The notes below the pieces were generated by a model, which was given only the letters and a program-made list of their open reading frames with translations, was not told where the DNA came from and searched no databases. A stretch of 64,000 nt of DNA from positions 62,001 through 126,000 of the forward strand of contig NZ_FOTE01000006.1 of NCBI RefSeq assembly GCF_900114475.1, in the 5' to 3' direction. Made by a program: the position numbers and the translations under genes. Every line of letters starts with the position of its first letter. The first letter of the stretch is position 1. Of the stretch, positions 17,565 to 25,623 are shown in pieces. Source of the DNA: Paenibacillus sp. 1_12. GTDB lineage: Bacteria > Bacillota > Bacilli > Paenibacillales > NBRC-103111.

Positions 17565-20500
17565 TTACTCGGCATGGTCAATCAGCGCCAAAATTAACGT
17601 GACAGCTTCTGCCCTTGTCGCTCTGTCCTGTGGAGCGAACATATTGTTGTCCCTGCCGTTAATAATTCCTTTCTTGGCAGCAGCCGCAACCGAGGCTGAG
17701 GCCCATCCTGGAATATTCTGAGCATCGGCAAATGTCGAAGTTTCGTTGGTGTCAAGAGGAAGCTTTAATGCACGTGCAACCATGACTGCAATTTCGGATC
17801 GCGTGATTTTGCGGTCTGCCCGGAATGTACGGTCCTCATAGCTGCTAATAATTCCTGCTTCAACAGCCTGCTCTAGATAAGGCTTTGCCCATGTAGGAAC
17901 GTTATCGAGATCCGCGAAATCAAGCTTCGTACCGCTTCCTTCCAACTTAAGTGTACGGCCAATCATCACAGTAAACTCCGCACGGCTGATTTCACCATTA
18001 GGGCGGAAGCTTCCATCCTCATAACCATTGACAATACCAAGGGAAATGGCACGCTCTACCGCTGCCTTCGACCAATGGTTTTCAAGATCGCCAAAGCTGG
18101 AACCAACAGCCGGATTGCCACCCGCTGAGTCCGTTGGAGCTTGATTCCCTGGCTGTGTGCTTGTTTTGCCAGCGAGTGCATCGATATAGAATACAAGGTG
18201 GATATCAATCTTATCCAGCTTCTTCTGCAGCATCGGGATATAGTCATCGTTCGAGTTTTTTGCTTTATCCAGTTCTTCCTGATGCTTCTGCAGATCCTCC
18301 TCGGATGGAGGCACAACGATAGCAAGCTGAGCATGGATAGGCGCAGTCAAATCCTTAGGTTCAAAGCTGATGATTCGCGTGTCAGCCGATTCGTCTTTAC
18401 TTACAATCGTTGCAGATTGAAGTACATTTTGAATGGTCGTTTCTGTACCGGATGCGTTAGAAACCGCTTTTTCCGCCTCCACCTTAAAATCATCAACCAG
18501 CTTATCCTTGGCTATCGTCAGCTTAATACTTTTTGTGTCTCCCTTGACTATAAGCTTGGCAGGATGAGCAACCATATTGTCATATTTGGAATCCAGGTTA
18601 CTTTTATACTGCAGCACGGAGAAATCAAGATCGTACTCCCCATCTTTGAGTGTTGCAACAGCAGAACCACCAGCACCACCAAGCACCGTATCCGCACTAA
18701 CCTTCGTCATGCTCGATTTATCAAAAGCAATATCGATATCATATTCATGAAAGTAATTCATTTCCGCCCAGTCGATTTTCACCCAAGCTTTTTGCTTGGA
18801 TGACAAGTCCTTCACATCGAACTGCACAACGCGAGTATTGTTAGCGTCATCCCTGCCAACTACAGTAGCATCAGACAATGATCCACCGCTGTCCACTTTA
18901 AACGAGGTAATCTCCTTGCTCTGCTTGAGTGTAAAAGCGAAATATTGTCTGCCGTTCTGAACAGTCAACAATCCAGGCGTTATGACGTAATCCTGCATTA
19001 CCGAACGTTGATCGGTTTCATATTTCAAAATCTTATAGTTGATCGTATATTTCCCGTCGGCAATTGTGCTCGGCTGGGTAATGCCGCCAACTCCACCGGT
19101 TCCACCTGTACCGCCATTCCCACCAGTACCGCCAGTTCCAGGATTAGCTGGATTCGACGTGTCCGGTGTAATCGCTCCTACTGGAGAAACACTGCTGAAC
19201 TGCAGCTTATAGTTCGTTTCCGTTCCATCAGCAGCCGCCAGTGTGATGGCATAAATCGAAGTCAAATCGTCTACTTCCAGCTTAAGGCTGCTCGTCGTTG
19301 CATTAGCCAATACCTTCACAACACCCGACTGTTTTGCTGCATATTGAGGTGTTAGTTCCTTTTTGAAAGAACCATCTGCATTGAGCTGCGTTATTTTTTT
19401 GGCGGTTACTCCACTTTTTAATATAAAGGTTGCCGTTTGCTTACCGTTTTGTACCCTCAGACTGCCCGCATTTTCCACAAAATTGCTGATTGGCACCGCT
19501 GCGGGATTATCTGAGACGGCTGAAAATGCAAAGCTGTATTGACCATCGTTTACCGGCTTTTTCAAGTCGATGGTAATACTCGTGATCCCGATTTCCACAT
19601 CGTAATCATGGTCATAGAGGAAGGATGGAGTCACCTGCCAGTAAATTTTCACCCAGCCGTCCAGCCGCTTAGTCAAATCAGCCATTTCGAATTGCACAAC
19701 TCTTGTATTCGCTGTTGCGTCACTGCTTACCGCTGCAGCTTCGATCAATTTTCCATTTTGTTTCGTCTGGAAGTTGAGAATTTCCGCACTCTGGTTCAAC
19801 TGGAACGAAGCGTACGCTTTACCGTTCTTTATCGTCAGCTTGCCGCTATTCTTGTCTACATAATCGTACATAACCGAAGCCTCATCGGTTCCTTGTTTGT
19901 AGATCTTATAGGTCATGTTGTAATCCCCATCCGGCAAGCTGGCGTTTGCAGCTACTACCGATGCAAGGAAGCTGTCAAATGCACTTTGAAGCGCAGTTTT
20001 CGCATCATTTAACTGCTGCTGTGTGGATGCCGGATTCGCTGCCACTTGCTTGGCTTGATTAATCGACAGCAACAGCGCAGCTTTCGAGCCTAAAGGATAT
20101 TGTCCAACCGCGCTTCCCTCTATCGCAGCATCATGAGCGGTCTGAATGCTGGCAATCAACGTATTGAGTGGGCCAGCTGGAGAAACATCCGTGAACCCGA
20201 TTTCAACATCGTACTCATTGTCATACAAGAATGTTGGACTTACCTGCCAGTAAATTTTTACCCAACCGTTTATTCTCTTGGTCAGGTCTTTATTCACTTC
20301 AAATTTGATAGTCCGAGTATTGTTCGTGGGATCGAACCTCACGATTTCCGTTTCTGTTAAGACACCATTCTTCTCGGTTTTGAACGAGGTGATCTCAGTG
20401 CTTTGCTTTAAAGTAAAGGAAACATATCTTTTGTCGCCAGCAACGGTTAATTTCCCGCTTATCTTATCTACATAATCGAACATGACGGAGTTCTCATTAG

Positions 20501-22586
20501 TACCTTTTTTATAAATCGTATAATTGATTGGATAGTCGCCATCCGCCAATTGAGCCGGGGTAGGAATCACCGATGCTTTGAACTTCGTCAAGGCTTGCTG
20601 CAATGACAACAGCGCCGTTGCTGTCTGCGCCTGTGTACCTGTTATGTTGGACGCTTCTGCACTGGCAGCATCGATGGCTGACTGAATAGCAGCTTTGGCC
20701 ACTGCCGGATACTGGCCTGGCGCCGTACCTGCTACTGCTGTTTTATTAAAAGCGGAAGCAGCAGTTATAGCTTGCGATAATGCACTATTATCTACATTAT
20801 TAAAGTTCAAACGAATACTGTGGGTCTGGTCATAATTTTGTGCCGGCACTACCGCACGCACCTTGGCGTCCAGAAGCGTGGACAAATTATCTGCTTTGAA
20901 TTTGACTTTCCTCGTATTAGTCGCTGCATCCGCGCTTACAAGGGTCGTTTCCACAAATTCACCGTTTTGCTTAATCTTGAATTCCGGTACAGTCATACTG
21001 TTCTTGATCGTTACCGTTACATAGGTTGAGCCGTCTTCCTCGGTTGTCAAGGTGGAGGGATTCATAAAATAGCTCTCTATGGTCGAAAAAGCGTTATTGG
21101 TTGCATGTACGGCTGAGAAATATACCGTATGCACAGCGCTGGCTTTGAACGCATCGACTGCTGTTTGCAGAACGGATGTAGCTTTTAAGATTTGTGGTCT
21201 CTGAGCTGCAAGGTTGTTCCCGACAAGTTCAGCAACCCCGATGGCCTGCTGCAGCTTAGTTTTGGCGCTTGCTGGATATTGTCCCATTGCAGTGCCAGTC
21301 ACTGCGGTATTAACTAGCTGCCTGGCAGCCGTGATATTAGCATTAAGAGCTGTAAGCTGGTCAGCGTTGTAGCTGATATAGACATTTTTAGTAACACTGT
21401 TAACCGTGTAATTGAACGATGAAAAGCCTTGCCATATTGTATCATCGGCACTAGGATATCTAGTATAGAGTTGATAAGTCTTATTATTCACATCAGTACT
21501 TTTGCTTACCAACTTCGTATCATCAATTGTATTATTTGTTCCAAATAATCCTGCTGCATTAGGCTGAGTGCGTAATATCTTAACCTCGCCCACAGGATTT
21601 ACAAAGGTAATATTAGCCAAGGTCTTGTAATAGGGTGCTACATTTTGTTCCAGCAGAACCGCTGTTTGCTTAAACTCGTTAGAATAAACTGAACGGGTAG
21701 CGGTTGCACCAAGCGTATCGAGAACAATGATATTGGTTGGTGTCGAAGCATGGTATTGTTGTGCTTTTGCAATACCAATTTGATCTTTTAACGTGTTATA
21801 TCCAGCAATCACCTCATCAGCGCTAGCATTCGCTTTATCTCTGACGGTTTTAGCATTATCAATCCTACTCTTAAGGTTGCTATTAATAACACTATCCTCG
21901 TATTCCCCATCAGATGCTACCGTGTTTCCTTGCCCTTCTGCTGTTCCGGCTATAATAGCTGCTGCTTTAAACGCTTCAGCTTCATCAATCAATCGTCTTA
22001 AGCTTTCCTTGTCAACAACGGCTCCGGTAGTTGTTGTTGAGAGTTTGCTGATATCTAATTCCAATCCCACGTTATACCAGTAGTTATACGTGGGGTTTAG
22101 ATTAAAAATATTTTCCTTGTCATCGATATGCATTAAAATATCCTGTACTTTCCCGATATCCTCAACATCGACCTGTACAATGATATTGTTAACATCACTG
22201 GCCTGCTTGGTTGTTACAGGTTGATATCCTTCCATACCGGTAACAACGGGTACTTTACCTGTATCTTCTTTGATGACTGCCTTATCCTTACCTGCAATAC
22301 GCGAACCAAAGAACGCAAAGGTGGTATAGTCCGTCTTCTTAATCTCATGCTCCAGCTTCGCCTTGCCATTACTAACAATTAATTTACCTGTGTCTTTGAT
22401 CATAAAATAGTTAGCTGCTGAGGTTTCCCACGTACCGTTCTTGACATATCGGTAGGAAATCGGGTACTCACCATCAGCAACTGTTGTCGAAGCGTTCGCC
22501 ACCGAAACGGGTCCTATATGTATTGTAGATAGCAATAATACGAAGGCAATCAACATCGCCATTGTTTTCTTAAATAGTTTAGTCAA
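17565..22586 (-). CDS. Giant multi-NEAT haem-binding surface protein with SLH anchors
   Basis: 1673 residues; TTG start 10 bases after AAGGAG. Signal peptide 1-32. NEAT or NEAT-like units at about 36-183, 285-405 (divergent), 487-597, 680-800, 884-1004, 1012-1135 (divergent), 1175-1290 and 1314-1472. Units at 680, 884 and 1175 carry YxxxY-type segments (YDNEYDVEI, YDHDYDVEI, YFHEYDIDI). Helical modules with a GTAxGQYP signature separate the early units, at about 417-486, 611-675, 818-880 and a degenerate one at 207-277. A Gly/Thr-rich linker is at 1150-1168. Three SLH motifs lie at 1497-1542, 1555-1605 and 1617-1662. Likely the main surface haem collector. Domain edges are by eye. Confidence 0.92.
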   Translation of the reverse strand: MTKLFKKTMAMLIAFVLLLSTIHIGPVSVANASTTVADGEYPISYRYVKNGTWETSAANYFMIKDTGKLIVSNGKAKLEHEIKKTDYTTFAFFGSRIAGKDKAVIKEDTGKVPVVTGMEGYQPVTTKQASDVNNIIVQVDVEDIGKVQDILMHIDDKENIFNLNPTYNYWYNVGLELDISKLSTTTTGAVVDKESLRRLIDEAEAFKAAAIIAGTAEGQGNTVASDGEYEDSVINSNLKSRIDNAKTVRDKANASADEVIAGYNTLKDQIGIAKAQQYHASTPTNIIVLDTLGATATRSVYSNEFKQTAVLLEQNVAPYYKTLANITFVNPVGEVKILRTQPNAAGLFGTNNTIDDTKLVSKSTDVNNKTYQLYTRYPSADDTIWQGFSSFNYTVNSVTKNVYISYNADQLTALNANITAARQLVNTAVTGTAMGQYPASAKTKLQQAIGVAELVGNNLAAQRPQILKATSVLQTAVDAFKASAVHTVYFSAVHATNNAFSTIESYFMNPSTLTTEEDGSTYVTVTIKNSMTVPEFKIKQNGEFVETTLVSADAATNTRKVKFKADNLSTLLDAKVRAVVPAQNYDQTHSIRLNFNNVDNSALSQAITAASAFNKTAVAGTAPGQYPAVAKAAIQSAIDAASAEASNITGTQAQTATALLSLQQALTKFKASVIPTPAQLADGDYPINYTIYKKGTNENSVMFDYVDKISGKLTVAGDKRYVSFTLKQSTEITSFKTEKNGVLTETEIVRFDPTNNTRTIKFEVNKDLTKRINGWVKIYWQVSPTFLYDNEYDVEIGFTDVSPAGPLNTLIASIQTAHDAAIEGSAVGQYPLGSKAALLLSINQAKQVAANPASTQQQLNDAKTALQSAFDSFLASVVAANASLPDGDYNMTYKIYKQGTDEASVMYDYVDKNSGKLTIKNGKAYASFQLNQSAEILNFQTKQNGKLIEAAAVSSDATANTRVVQFEMADLTKRLDGWVKIYWQVTPSFLYDHDYDVEIGITSITIDLKKPVNDGQYSFAFSAVSDNPAAVPISNFVENAGSLRVQNGKQTATFILKSGVTAKKITQLNADGSFKKELTPQYAAKQSGVVKVLANATTSSLKLEVDDLTSIYAITLAAADGTETNYKLQFSSVSPVGAITPDTSNPANPGTGGTGGNGGTGGTGGVGGITQPSTIADGKYTINYKILKYETDQRSVMQDYVITPGLLTVQNGRQYFAFTLKQSKEITSFKVDSGGSLSDATVVGRDDANNTRVVQFDVKDLSSKQKAWVKIDWAEMNYFHEYDIDIAFDKSSMTKVSADTVLGGAGGSAVATLKDGEYDLDFSVLQYKSNLDSKYDNMVAHPAKLIVKGDTKSIKLTIAKDKLVDDFKVEAEKAVSNASGTETTIQNVLQSATIVSKDESADTRIISFEPKDLTAPIHAQLAIVVPPSEEDLQKHQEELDKAKNSNDDYIPMLQKKLDKIDIHLVFYIDALAGKTSTQPGNQAPTDSAGGNPAVGSSFGDLENHWSKAAVERAISLGIVNGYEDGSFRPNGEISRAEFTVMIGRTLKLEGSGTKLDFADLDNVPTWAKPYLEQAVEAGIISSYEDRTFRADRKITRSEIAVMVARALKLPLDTNETSTFADAQNIPGWASASVAAAAKKGIINGRDNNMFAPQDRATRAEAVTLILALIDHAE

Positions 22587-22710
22587 TTCAATTACTCTCC
22601 TTAAGTCAATCTATGTGGTTCTTGCTCCTACCGGCATAAACGCGAAAAAATCCATTTTCTGAAATAGTTCAAGATTTTTGCTTCTTAAATAAATAGATAA
22701 TCTCATGAAT

Positions 22711-22744
22711 AAAGAATGGCCCCAAAAACATGCAAGCCATTCTT
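22711..22744 (-). terminator. Hairpin after the small secreted protein gene
   Basis: AAAGAATGGC (22711-22720) and GCCATTCTTT (22735-22744) are exact inverted copies. It lies about 50 bases after the stop codon of the small gene and 125 bases before the giant NEAT gene. Only a short T tract follows, so partial termination that sets the ratio of the two products is likely. Confidence 0.6.
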
Positions 22745-22795
22745 TACCCGTTACCTTACACGGTTATCAGCTATTAATTAGCTACTGTATCAGTC

Positions 22796-23182
22796 TTACA
22801 ACCACTCAATAAACAAATCCAAATCGCCACTATGAGGACCTGCATTAACTCCAAGCTTCACAGGTAGATTTGTTGAGAAACTAGAAACAGTAAGTGTGAA
22901 CGAAATAACACCTGATACTGATGTGTCAGGAGTAACTGTAACGAAGCCAGAGCCATTGTTTACTTTCAAGCCTGTAACCAAAGAGCTATCGTAGGAAACC
23001 TTAACAGTCGATCCGGTAATAACTGCATCGGAAGTGAATGAATTAGCATGTGAGGATGGAGTTCCGGATCCATCTACGAATTGATAGTTATCAGCAGCTG
23101 CGAAAGCAGGAACCGCTAGAGCAAACACTAGTACGAAAAGCGCTAACATCAACAAGGCCGATTTTTTCATGGATTTCATCAT
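22796..23182 (-). CDS. Small secreted NEAT-like protein (candidate hemophore)
   Basis: 128 residues from the tandem ATG at 23182, 8-9 bases after AAGGGAGT; the open frame upstream is unsupported. A signal peptide (ending AVPAFAAA) is followed by roughly 95 residues with no anchor, so it should be secreted. The mature part can be laid against the IsdC-like NEAT domain: SSLVTGLKVNNGSGFVTVTP with SKWVTQFKVQNNTSFTDAKI, then VISFTLTVSSFSTNLPVKL with VARFQVADLSKPIISKI, ending LDLFIEWL. The YxxxY ligand motif is absent. Gene reality is well supported by start site, signal peptide and a perfect Fur box; the NEAT assignment is my inference. Confidence 0.75.
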   Translation of the reverse strand: MMKSMKKSALLMLALFVLVFALAVPAFAAADNYQFVDGSGTPSSHANSFTSDAVITGSTVKVSYDSSLVTGLKVNNGSGFVTVTPDTSVSGVISFTLTVSSFSTNLPVKLGVNAGPHSGDLDLFIEWL

Positions 23183-23319
23183 TAGTAAACACTCCCTTAG
23201 ATAATTTGTTTTAGTATGCAAATTGCAACGAATGGAGTGACGACGACGGTTGATTTACTATGAAAATCTGACTTTGTTCCTCCCTTCCTGAGTGCAATTA
23301 TGGATGCCACAGAAAAGTA

Positions 23320-23348
23320 AGTTTAAGGATAATGATAATCATTATCAA
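23320..23348 (-). promoter_or_regulatory. Sigma-A promoter for the small secreted gene, covered by a Fur box
   Basis: Minus-strand -35 TTGATA (23343-23348) and -10 TAAACT (23320-23325) with a 17-base spacer. The spacer is occupied by the Fur box, so Fur binding would block it. Confidence 0.6.
23328..23346. promoter_or_regulatory. Perfect Fur box
   Basis: GATAATGATAATCATTATC, identical at all 19 positions to the classical Fur consensus. It lies about 145 bases upstream of the small secreted NEAT-like gene and should confer iron repression on it and probably on the giant NEAT gene. Confidence 0.9.
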
Positions 23349-23463
23349 CAAAGATGTAAAAAAAAACTTCTGCGACTAAGGTACTTGATTACCGCGTTAT
23401 AAGCAGGTACCTCTTTGGGCTCAAGCCGTCGATAACGTGTACAGCGTCCATCGACAACCCAAT

Positions 23464-23491
23464 TTTATACATATTTAAAATATAATGTCAA
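23464..23491 (-). promoter_or_regulatory. Possible additional sigma-A promoter downstream of the IsdC-like gene
   Basis: TTGACA (23486-23491) and TATAAA (23464-23469) on the minus strand with a 16-base spacer, just after the IsdC-like stop codon. No Fur box overlaps it. Sequence match only; the surrounding AT-richness raises the chance of coincidence. Confidence 0.35.
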
Positions 23492-23508
23492 TATATTTTT
23501 TTGTTTAT

Positions 23509-24270
23509 TTACCTGCCGGATTTTCTTGTTTTCACAGTGTAGCCAAGATATAAAGCTGACAATAACAGCAGTACCGTCAACAAAATAACAGGGGCCGTGT
23601 CTCCAGTCTGAGGATTTGCAATTTTACTACGAGAGGCTGTTGGATCACCAGTTTCTGCTGATTTATTGGACACTTCCTTGGCGGACGCTTGGACTGCTGG
23701 TGACTTCGGTGTCGTTGTCACTGACTTGGATGCATCGTTAGAGCTGGTGCTTGGTGCAGTGACTGCCGGACTTTTGTTGTTGGAAGTATCAACATTGGCG
23801 AAAGAAGGTTGCTCTGTTGTACTTCTGATACTCTTCTCATCAACCAAAAACCGAATTGTATAGTCATGATCATAATCGATTGATTCGACGGTGACATGGA
23901 TTTTCGAAATGATGGGCTTGGACAAGTCAGCTACTTGAAAACGAGCTACTCTCTTGTCTTCGACACTGTCACTACTGATGATTTTCGCATCCGTAAAGCT
24001 TGTATTGTTCTGTACCTTAAACTGTGTCACCCATTTGCTGTGATTGATGACAAGCTGCATCTCGGCCTGCCCATTTTTCACGTATACGGTTGCTGGCTTC
24101 TCGAAGTAATCATTTGCCATGGATGCGGAATCATTCTCTGCTTTGGTTACGGTGTAATTCAATGTGTATGTACCATCCGCCAGTGCAGCCTCAGCTTTAG
24201 GCAGACTAAACAACATCAACAAACTAAGAACTGTAAAGCATACGATTTGCAATCGCCAACTTGTTTTCAC
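23509..24270 (-). CDS. isdC: IsdC-like NEAT protein with a sortase B anchoring signal
   Basis: 253 residues; GTG start 8 bases after GAAGGAG. Signal peptide 1-30, one NEAT domain at about 30-147 with SASMANDYFEKP (helix with the haem-contacting Ser) and YDHDYTIRF (YxxxY ligand), then a Ser/Thr/Lys-rich wall-spanning region, the sorting signal NPQTGD, a hydrophobic stretch (VILLTVLLLLSALYLGY) and a KTRKSGR tail. The NPQTG form and the nearby class B sortase gene point to peptidoglycan attachment by SrtB. First gene of the minus-strand haem cluster, preceded by a near-perfect Fur box. Confidence 0.93.
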   Translation of the reverse strand: MKTSWRLQIVCFTVLSLLMLFSLPKAEAALADGTYTLNYTVTKAENDSASMANDYFEKPATVYVKNGQAEMQLVINHSKWVTQFKVQNNTSFTDAKIISSDSVEDKRVARFQVADLSKPIISKIHVTVESIDYDHDYTIRFLVDEKSIRSTTEQPSFANVDTSNNKSPAVTAPSTSSNDASKSVTTTPKSPAVQASAKEVSNKSAETGDPTASRSKIANPQTGDTAPVILLTVLLLLSALYLGYTVKTRKSGR

Positions 24271-24337
24271 AATCTACTCTCCTTCTCGATAACAAAAATG
24301 TAAATATTTAAACCTTAAGCTGCAGATTCAAACGACT

Positions 24338-24356
24338 GATACCGATAATCATTATC
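24338..24356. promoter_or_regulatory. Fur box for the IsdC-like gene
   Basis: GATACCGATAATCATTATC matches 17 of 19 positions of the Fur consensus. It lies about 70 bases upstream of the IsdC-like start. Confidence 0.82.
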
Positions 24357-24552
24357 AATTTAATCTCAAAAAAATAACCGAAATATTCGGTTTATCAGGT
24401 TTGAATTGATGGCATCAGCCTCCTAGATTACTCATATATTCACGATATGATAACTGAGGCAAAATAATACAATCTCGATGATAGCTTAATACGCTCTCCG
24501 TTGTCAATCGACAATTGAGAAATTTTATTTGGAACTCATTTACATAAATTGA

Positions 24553-24581
24553 TTGACATTATCAATGAGATTGATTATCAT
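24553..24581 (+). promoter_or_regulatory. Sigma-A promoter of the second haem importer operon
   Basis: TTGACA (24553-24558) and TATCAT (24576-24581) with a 17-base spacer, about 75-80 bases upstream of the lipoprotein start. A Fur box covers the -10. Confidence 0.8.
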
Positions 24582-24585
24582 TCTC
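24567..24585. promoter_or_regulatory. Fur box overlapping the second importer promoter
   Basis: GAGATTGATTATCATTCTC matches 15 of 19 Fur consensus positions and overlaps the -10 element, a classical repressor placement. Confidence 0.7.
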
Positions 24586-24664
24586 TTAGAAAACGGGCAA
24601 CACTACTCGTTATCCTATGTTACAAAACTGTGCTATAAATCTTGAATAGGAGGACGCTTTTTTT

Positions 24665-25618
24665 ATGAGAAAACCGTTGCTGCTGCTTGTACTCGCTGCT
24701 GCTCTTAACGGGCTAACAGCCTGTGCACCAACTCCCTACCCCGGTTCTGGATCTGCAGCAGGCGCATATGCGGGTTCCATCTCCATTCGGGATTTTGCCG
24801 ATCGCAGCATAACCTTCTCCAGTGTGCCTCAAAATATCGTTGCTCTGGCAAACGGAGAAATGGATATCGTCTATGCACTAGGTGGAAAGCTGGTAGGACG
24901 CCCAACCGCAACAGCTCCTGTAACACTAGAAGCTGCCAAAGGTGTAGAACAGGTTGGCTCAACACACGGGATTGATCTGGAAAAGATCGCTTTCCTCAGC
25001 CCAGAAGTCGTTCTGGGTAATCATCCGTTGAATACCAAGGATATACCTGCCGTTGAGGGCCTTGGCTCCAAAATGGTATTGACCAGCGCAAATTCAATTG
25101 AAGACATCAAAAAGCAAATTGTCCTGTTTGGTCAGCTGTTGCAGAAGGAAGACAAGGCTAGTGAGCTAACTAAAGCCATTGATCAAAAATTGCAGGAGCT
25201 CCAAAGCACTCAAAGTTCGGTGAAGCCAAGGGTACTCATGGTGTATGGAGCACCCGGAACCTATATGGCTGCCCTTAACAATTCTTTGAGTGGTGACATC
25301 CTTGTATCTGCTGGTGGCGAGAATATTGCTGCCGACTATCCCAAGCTCGACAATTTTCCCCAGTATGCACAGTTGAATACTGAGAAAATTTTGAAATCAA
25401 ATCCGCAGTTGATCGTGATCATGACCCATGGAAGCCCGGAGAAAGTAAAGGATGGATTTATGAAAGAAATGCAGCAAAATGCAGCTTGGAGCAGTCTTGA
25501 AGCCGTTAAGAACAACCATATCGAAATACTCCCTGTAGACCTGTTTGGTACTAATCCAGGCACAAAAGTCGTCGATGCGCTTGACTTGATGAGCAAACGG
25601 CTGCAGGCCGTGAAGTGA
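24665..25618 (+). CDS. Haem/siderophore ABC importer substrate-binding lipoprotein (second importer)
   Basis: 317 residues. Lipobox GLTAC gives a lipid-anchored extracellular receptor. Type III binding fold: IVALANGEMDIVYALGGKLVG, VGSTHGIDLEKIAFLSPEVV, VLMVYGAPGTYMAALNNSLSG, LIVIMTHGSPEKV. The His of MTHG corresponds to that of AAHG in the first receptor, but the NPMSP Met is not obviously kept, so ligand or coordination may differ. AGGAGG lies 11 bases before ATG. First gene of a four-gene plus-strand operon ending in an IsdG-like oxygenase, which makes haem the best guess. Confidence 0.9.
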   Translation: MRKPLLLLVLAAALNGLTACAPTPYPGSGSAAGAYAGSISIRDFADRSITFSSVPQNIVALANGEMDIVYALGGKLVGRPTATAPVTLEAAKGVEQVGSTHGIDLEKIAFLSPEVVLGNHPLNTKDIPAVEGLGSKMVLTSANSIEDIKKQIVLFGQLLQKEDKASELTKAIDQKLQELQSTQSSVKPRVLMVYGAPGTYMAALNNSLSGDILVSAGGENIAADYPKLDNFPQYAQLNTEKILKSNPQLIVIMTHGSPEKVKDGFMKEMQQNAAWSSLEAVKNNHIEILPVDLFGTNPGTKVVDALDLMSKRLQAVK

Positions 25619-25623
25619 CAACG

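Larger units (their letters stand above)
23183..23508 (-). other. Leader/promoter region between the IsdC-like and small secreted genes
   Basis: 326 bases without a gene. On the minus strand it runs from a promoter-like TTGACA/TATAAA pair (23464-23491) through inverted repeats GTCGAT/ATCGAC and AGGTAC/GTACCT and a nine-T tract, to a Fur-box promoter (23320-23348). It may combine the terminator of the IsdC-like gene with two promoters for the downstream genes. Confidence 0.5.
24271..24664. other. Divergent Fur-regulated intergenic region
   Basis: 394 bases between the divergent IsdC-like gene and second haem importer. It carries one Fur box near each gene (24338-24356, 24567-24585) and a clear plus-strand promoter. 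A small palindrome-like CCGAAATATTCGG sits at 24379-24391. No gene was found. Confidence 0.7.

Noticed and set aside
18141-18803. 220-codon open frame on the plus strand opposite the giant NEAT gene
   Set aside because: It is fully inside a strongly supported gene on the other strand, has no ribosome site and its product has no recognisable domain.
19095-19145. Short GC-rich repeat in the giant NEAT gene that might be taken for a DNA tandem repeat
   Set aside because: It encodes a Gly/Thr-rich linker; codon-level repetition explains it.
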